Source of the DNA: Bacteroidales bacterium
GTDB taxonomy: Bacteria; Bacteroidota; Bacteroidia; Bacteroidales; F082
Assembly (NCBI GenBank): GCA_017428285.1
Contig: JAFRRE010000173.1
Coordinates: 1 to 45,275 of the forward strand
Reading direction: 5' to 3'
Length of the DNA stretch: 45,275 nt
Below are positions 42,919 through 45,275 of this stretch, piece after piece (within the stretch, counting starts at the first letter, position 1; each line of letters begins with the position of its first letter). The notes under the pieces are model-generated. The model was not told the origin of the DNA. It searched no databases and was given only the letters and a program-made list of their open reading frames with translations. Made by a program: the position numbers and the translations under genes.

Positions 42919-43703
42919 TTTCCAATATTTTCTTTCAAACATTCAGTGATGTTATTCCAAACGCCTTCAACCCATTCTGGCTCAAAAAGTTGGTTTACCT
43001 TATTCTTTACAATATCAGCAGGTACATTCCACTCTTTAGGAACGGTATCGACAATCTGCATGGACAACTGTCGGCTATGGCTGACACAAACCAAGTAGTA
43101 TGACTTCAAAGGCTTTACCATTGCTTCAAGTGAAGAAGTTGACCTCTCTTGGGTCAAGTGTTGAAACATGTCGGAATAAAGAATGGAATCCGTTGAAGTC
43201 AATTGAGACAATGGAAACTCAAAAGTGGCGGTGTTGAAAATGCACCCATAGTCAATTGAAACCAAGTCCTCCCGTTCCACATCGTATAGCAAATTCGCAT
43301 TGTTGGCGTTTCGGTCTTCGTTGGCCATCCAAAAGTCGAACAATGCGATTTTCAAGAGTTGCATCAATATCTTTGTCGACGATTTCACTTCTCTGTTAGT
43401 TGATGGCGTAACGTCGACAACACCGTCCATTTTTTTGCTCCCGATCGACAAAGCTGTATTGCTTCCTTTTGACCAATGGGAAGGTCTAATTCTCACAAAA
43501 GCAATTTCTGGCGTATTAAGTCGCCATGCCATGGCCATTTGTGCGCCAATCAGTTCACAAACCAATTTGTACGCAGCAAAAGGCGAACGCATATACTTAC
43601 AGATATAAGCGTTTTTGTCGGAGCACATGACCAAAACGGGTTCCTCACCTGTAAAGTATTGCCTTTCAATGGATTTTACGCTGTCTAACAAAGAAATTGG
43701 CAT
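42915..43703 (-). CDS. HipA-family kinase-like protein
   Basis: A 262-residue protein with a HipA/PI-kinase-like core. Lys36 (YICKYM) may bind ATP. The catalytic loop FWMANEDRNANNANLL (about 125-139) has Asp130, Arg131 and Asn134/135, and the metal-binding motif is SIDYG (Asp151), so kinase activity looks possible. It is shorter than HipA (about 440) and has no HipB-like antitoxin beside it; instead the DUF3037-like gene overlaps it. The start at 43703 is set by the -7 box at 43733-43740; the longer frame is rejected. It could be a stand-alone Ser/Thr kinase pair rather than a toxin. Confidence 0.75.
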   Translation of the reverse strand: MPISLLDSVKSIERQYFTGEEPVLVMCSDKNAYICKYMRSPFAAYKLVCELIGAQMAMAWRLNTPEIAFVRIRPSHWSKGSNTALSIGSKKMDGVVDVTPSTNREVKSSTKILMQLLKIALFDFWMANEDRNANNANLLYDVEREDLVSIDYGCIFNTATFEFPLSQLTSTDSILYSDMFQHLTQERSTSSLEAMVKPLKSYYLVCVSHSRQLSMQIVDTVPKEWNVPADIVKNKVNQLFEPEWVEGVWNNITECLKENIGK

Positions 43704-43732
43704 GGTTGGCTGCTTTCTTGAATAATTGAGTG

Positions 43733-43740
43733 CAAAATTA
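43733..43740 (-). promoter_or_regulatory. -7 box of the HipA-like operon
   Basis: Minus-strand TAATTTTG fits TAnnTTTG, 30 bases before the ATG at 43703. It may also drive DUF3037-like and lepA. Confidence 0.55.
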
Positions 43741-43807
43741 GAAAAAATTTCGTTTGCAGCCTCAGAAAAACGATTGAAAAGCGCAGGTGGATTAGGCAAA
43801 AAACAAA

Positions 43808-44257
43808 TTATAAAGCAACCGTATCGAACAAATCGTCAAAATCATCAAACAAATCCTCAAAGAGGTCTAACTCAAAAATCGAAGCTCCAATACCGATGAG
43901 AAACACGGCACAGACCCCAGAAATGATTAATCCTGCGATGGCTTTACCCTTGGGACGCCTGAAGACTCCAATAAACGAGAACAACAAACCAAGGAACCAA
44001 AGAACCAAATTCACCAATGGTATCCAAAAGAGTGCCAAACCGAGGATGGACAACACGAGACCTGCATTCCCGAAACCGTTTTTCTGGCTAACTAGCTGAG
44101 GCTGTTCTTGCACTTGTACTGGTTGAGGTTGAGCAGAAACAGGTTGAGGTTGAGTTGTAGCTTGTGGTTCGTTCACCCAAGCCGTGCAATACATACATTT
44201 CGTAGCGCTCTCAGGGATTTCCTCGCCGCAATACGGGCATTTCTTGTATCCTTCCAT
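43808..44257 (-). CDS. zinc-ribbon membrane protein
   Basis: A 149-residue protein. An N-terminal zinc ribbon (CPYCGEE, then CMYC, residues 7-24) is followed by a Pro/Gln/Val linker (about 30-58), two membrane segments (about 63-90 and 100-122) and a strongly acidic tail (FEDLFDDFDDLFD). The start at 44257 agrees with the -7 box at 44282-44289. This layout is common in Bacteroidota, but its job is unknown. Confidence 0.8.
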   Translation of the reverse strand: MEGYKKCPYCGEEIPESATKCMYCTAWVNEPQATTQPQPVSAQPQPVQVQEQPQLVSQKNGFGNAGLVLSILGLALFWIPLVNLVLWFLGLLFSFIGVFRRPKGKAIAGLIISGVCAVFLIGIGASIFELDLFEDLFDDFDDLFDTVAL

Positions 44258-44281
44258 GTTTTTTTCGTAATAAATTTGGGG

Positions 44282-44289
44282 CAAAGATA
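44282..44289 (-). promoter_or_regulatory. -7 box of the zinc-ribbon gene
   Basis: Minus-strand TATCTTTG fits TAnnTTTG, 25 bases before the ATG at 44257. Confidence 0.6.
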
Positions 44290-44326
44290 TATAAAAACAC
44301 AATCATTCCCCATTTTTATGGAAATT

Positions 44327-44494
44327 TGTAGGGCTGTCGTATTACGGTGGACTGTAGGGCTGTCGTATTACGGCAGCCGCAGCGAAAAACAATGCTGCGG
44401 CTGCCACGGTGTGACAGCCCTACAAACCACGGTGTGACAGCCCTACAAACCACGGTGTGACAGCCCTACAAACCACGGCGTGACAATCCTACAG
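44327..44494. repeat. repeat D array with a central hairpin
   Basis: Two direct copies of TGTAGGGCTGTCGTATTACG at a 26-base period (44327, 44353), then a perfect hairpin GGCAGCCGCAGC/GCTGCGGCTGCC (44372-44383, 44394-44405). Four copies of CCACGGTGTGACAGCCC at an exact 23-base period follow (44404, 44427, 44450, 44473; the last is degenerate). The right copies share GACAGCCCTACA with the reverse complement of the left ones, so the array is roughly a giant palindrome. Confidence 0.92.
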
Positions 44495-44521
44495 TAGAGA
44501 CGGTGTGCACACCGTCTCTAC
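44494..44521. repeat. repeat C, perfect 28-base palindrome
   Basis: GTAGAGACGGTGTG followed directly by its exact complement; ends abut the repeat D array. It lies 14 bases beyond the T9SS-protein stop at 44535 and may end its transcription. Confidence 0.92.
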
Positions 44522-44534
44522 AAACATAACAATA

Positions 44535-45275
44535 TCATTCCACCACGAATTTCCTTGTGGCACCACCCACGGTGATGAAATACACACCTTGTGGCAAGTT
44601 GCGCACGTCAATCTGTTGTTTTTCCGCCGTGATTTGGCCTTCCATCACGGTTTGGCCAATGGGGTTGACAATGCGGTAGGTTTCCACTGGTAGAGACGTG
44701 GCGTGCCGCGTCTCTACATACAAAACGCCATTGGCGGGATTCGGATAAACGGTTAAGGTTCCTGAGCCTGTCGAAGGGCCTTCGTTCTCCCCGATTCCCA
44801 CCAGAAAATCAGTAAGGTTGGAGAAGGACAGCTCCTCATACTCCTTGCCTTCGTTGAACATAGCGGCGACGACGGCATAACCTCCATCGAAAAGGTTCAC
44901 ATCGTAGCTACCAATGGTGTTGTTGGCACCAAGTTGGTCGACAACCGTCACTTCGCCAGTGTTGGGATCGTACTTGCAGATTTGGAAATAGCTGACCGAA
45001 TAGGGTGCACCTTCCTCGATGAACGGTGGCGTCCAAGCCATGTTGAGCTTGTTGGGATTGCTGGCGTTGGGGCTGTAGTCCACATGTAAGGTGCCTTTCT
45101 GGTAGCTTGGGATGGGGCATTCAGTGCCATCGGTTGTGATGGCCGTGAGGCGGTAGTTGCGTGCGGCGTTCTCGCTGCCGATGTTGTCCAAGAAATAGCC
45201 CTGCTCGTAAGGTGCAGTGCCTACGACCATGCCATCGCGTTCCACCTTCACCTCGCTGATGTACTCAGCCTGCTC
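44535..45275 (-). CDS. type IX secretion-sorted protein, cut by the right edge
   Basis: The C-terminal 246 residues of a larger protein; the frame is open to the edge. Fibronectin-like or repeated beta segments (SVSYFQICKYDPNTGEV) precede a type A T9SS sorting domain: LTVYPNPANGVLYVE, then GQTVMEGQIT, and the final RNLPQGVYFITVGGATRKFVVE-like stretch. Such proteins are exported by T9SS and anchored or released at the surface. Two dispersed repeats lie in frame: repeat A at 44757-44780 (encodes GPSTGSGT, in the linker) and repeat C at 44690-44717 (encodes VETRHATSL, in the sorting domain). The passenger activity cannot be seen. Confidence 0.85.
   Translation of the reverse strand, partial: EQAEYISEVKVERDGMVVGTAPYEQGYFLDNIGSENAARNYRLTAITTDGTECPIPSYQKGTLHVDYSPNASNPNKLNMAWTPPFIEEGAPYSVSYFQICKYDPNTGEVTVVDQLGANNTIGSYDVNLFDGGYAVVAAMFNEGKEYEELSFSNLTDFLVGIGENEGPSTGSGTLTVYPNPANGVLYVETRHATSLPVETYRIVNPIGQTVMEGQITAEKQQIDVRNLPQGVYFITVGGATRKFVVE
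44690..44717. repeat. repeat C copy within the T9SS coding sequence
   Basis: Arms GTAGAGACG/CGTCTCTAC around a nearly self-complementary TGGCGTGCCG; 28 bases like the copy at 44494. The reading frame is kept. Confidence 0.85.
44757..44780 (+). repeat. repeat A copy within the T9SS coding sequence
   Basis: Core CCTGAGCCTGTCGAAGG identical to the copy at 8944, with one difference over 24 bases. It is read on the minus strand as GPSTGSGT, directly before the sorting domain. Confidence 0.88.

Noticed and set aside
44404..44494. CRISPR array
   Set aside because: The 23-base units follow each other with no spacers and no cas genes are near; it is a tandem repeat.

Overview
This 45 kb window comes from a Bacteroidales (phylum Bacteroidota) chromosome. 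The evidence is the gene set and gene order (rsfS-ftsH-LUD, dprA-rsgA-nadK-uppS-bamA-ompH-ompH, two-parvulin chaperones beside a MoxR ATPase), a type IX secretion C-terminal domain, a probable sphingolipid locus, many lipoproteins, and the phylum's TAnnTTTG -7 promoter box in front of many genes. The species cannot be named from the sequence. No tRNA, rRNA, CRISPR array or prophage was seen.

Layout. At 1-3.5 kb lie a cut-off gene, a rhodanese/metallo-beta-lactamase fusion lipoprotein, and guaB with a small unknown partner. At 3.6-8.9 kb is a tightly overlapping periplasmic chaperone operon (two-parvulin PPIase, SurA-like lipoprotein, SurA, MoxR ATPase). At 8.9-9.3 kb a GIY-YIG gene sits between inverted copies of a dispersed repeat, wedged between convergent genes. 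At 9.3-13 kb are rsfS-ftsH-LUD and, divergently, kdsC. At 13-21.8 kb is the pbpC/alpha-2-macroglobulin pair, split by a RAYT-type Y1 transposase with REP-like palindromes on both sides. At 21.9-27.5 kb are lipoproteins and a four-gene operon with a VTC polyphosphate-polymerase domain and DUF4956 and DUF2490 proteins. At 27.6-31.8 kb are a MarR regulator and a divergent alpha-oxoamine synthase (serine palmitoyltransferase-like), SDR and VOC set. At 31.8-40.6 kb is the envelope biogenesis run (two Skp/OmpH, BamA, UppS, DUF6089 barrel, NadK, RsgA, DprA). At 40.7-44.3 kb are lepA, a DUF3037-like protein, a HipA-like kinase and a zinc-ribbon membrane protein. The right edge cuts a T9SS-sorted protein.

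Genes working together. SurA-type chaperones, Skp/OmpH and BamA form an outer-membrane protein assembly route. KdsC and UppS supply lipopolysaccharide and undecaprenyl carriers. PbpC with the thioester alpha-2-macroglobulin is a known periplasmic pairing. VTC and DUF4956 suggest polyphosphate or a related polymer at the membrane.

The most striking feature is the number of short dispersed repeat families in the gaps and inside genes: (A) CCTGAGCCTGTCGAAGG, linked to the GIY-YIG gene; (B) REP-like palindromes linked to the RAYT; (C) GTAGAGACG...CGTCTCTAC palindromes; (D) a CCACGGTGTGACAGCCC array; and several others. Copies of A and C lie in frame within one T9SS-protein gene, and a repeat forms the C-terminal tail of the VTC protein. 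The GIY-YIG gene with its inverted repeats is the best candidate for a poorly described repeat-spreading system.
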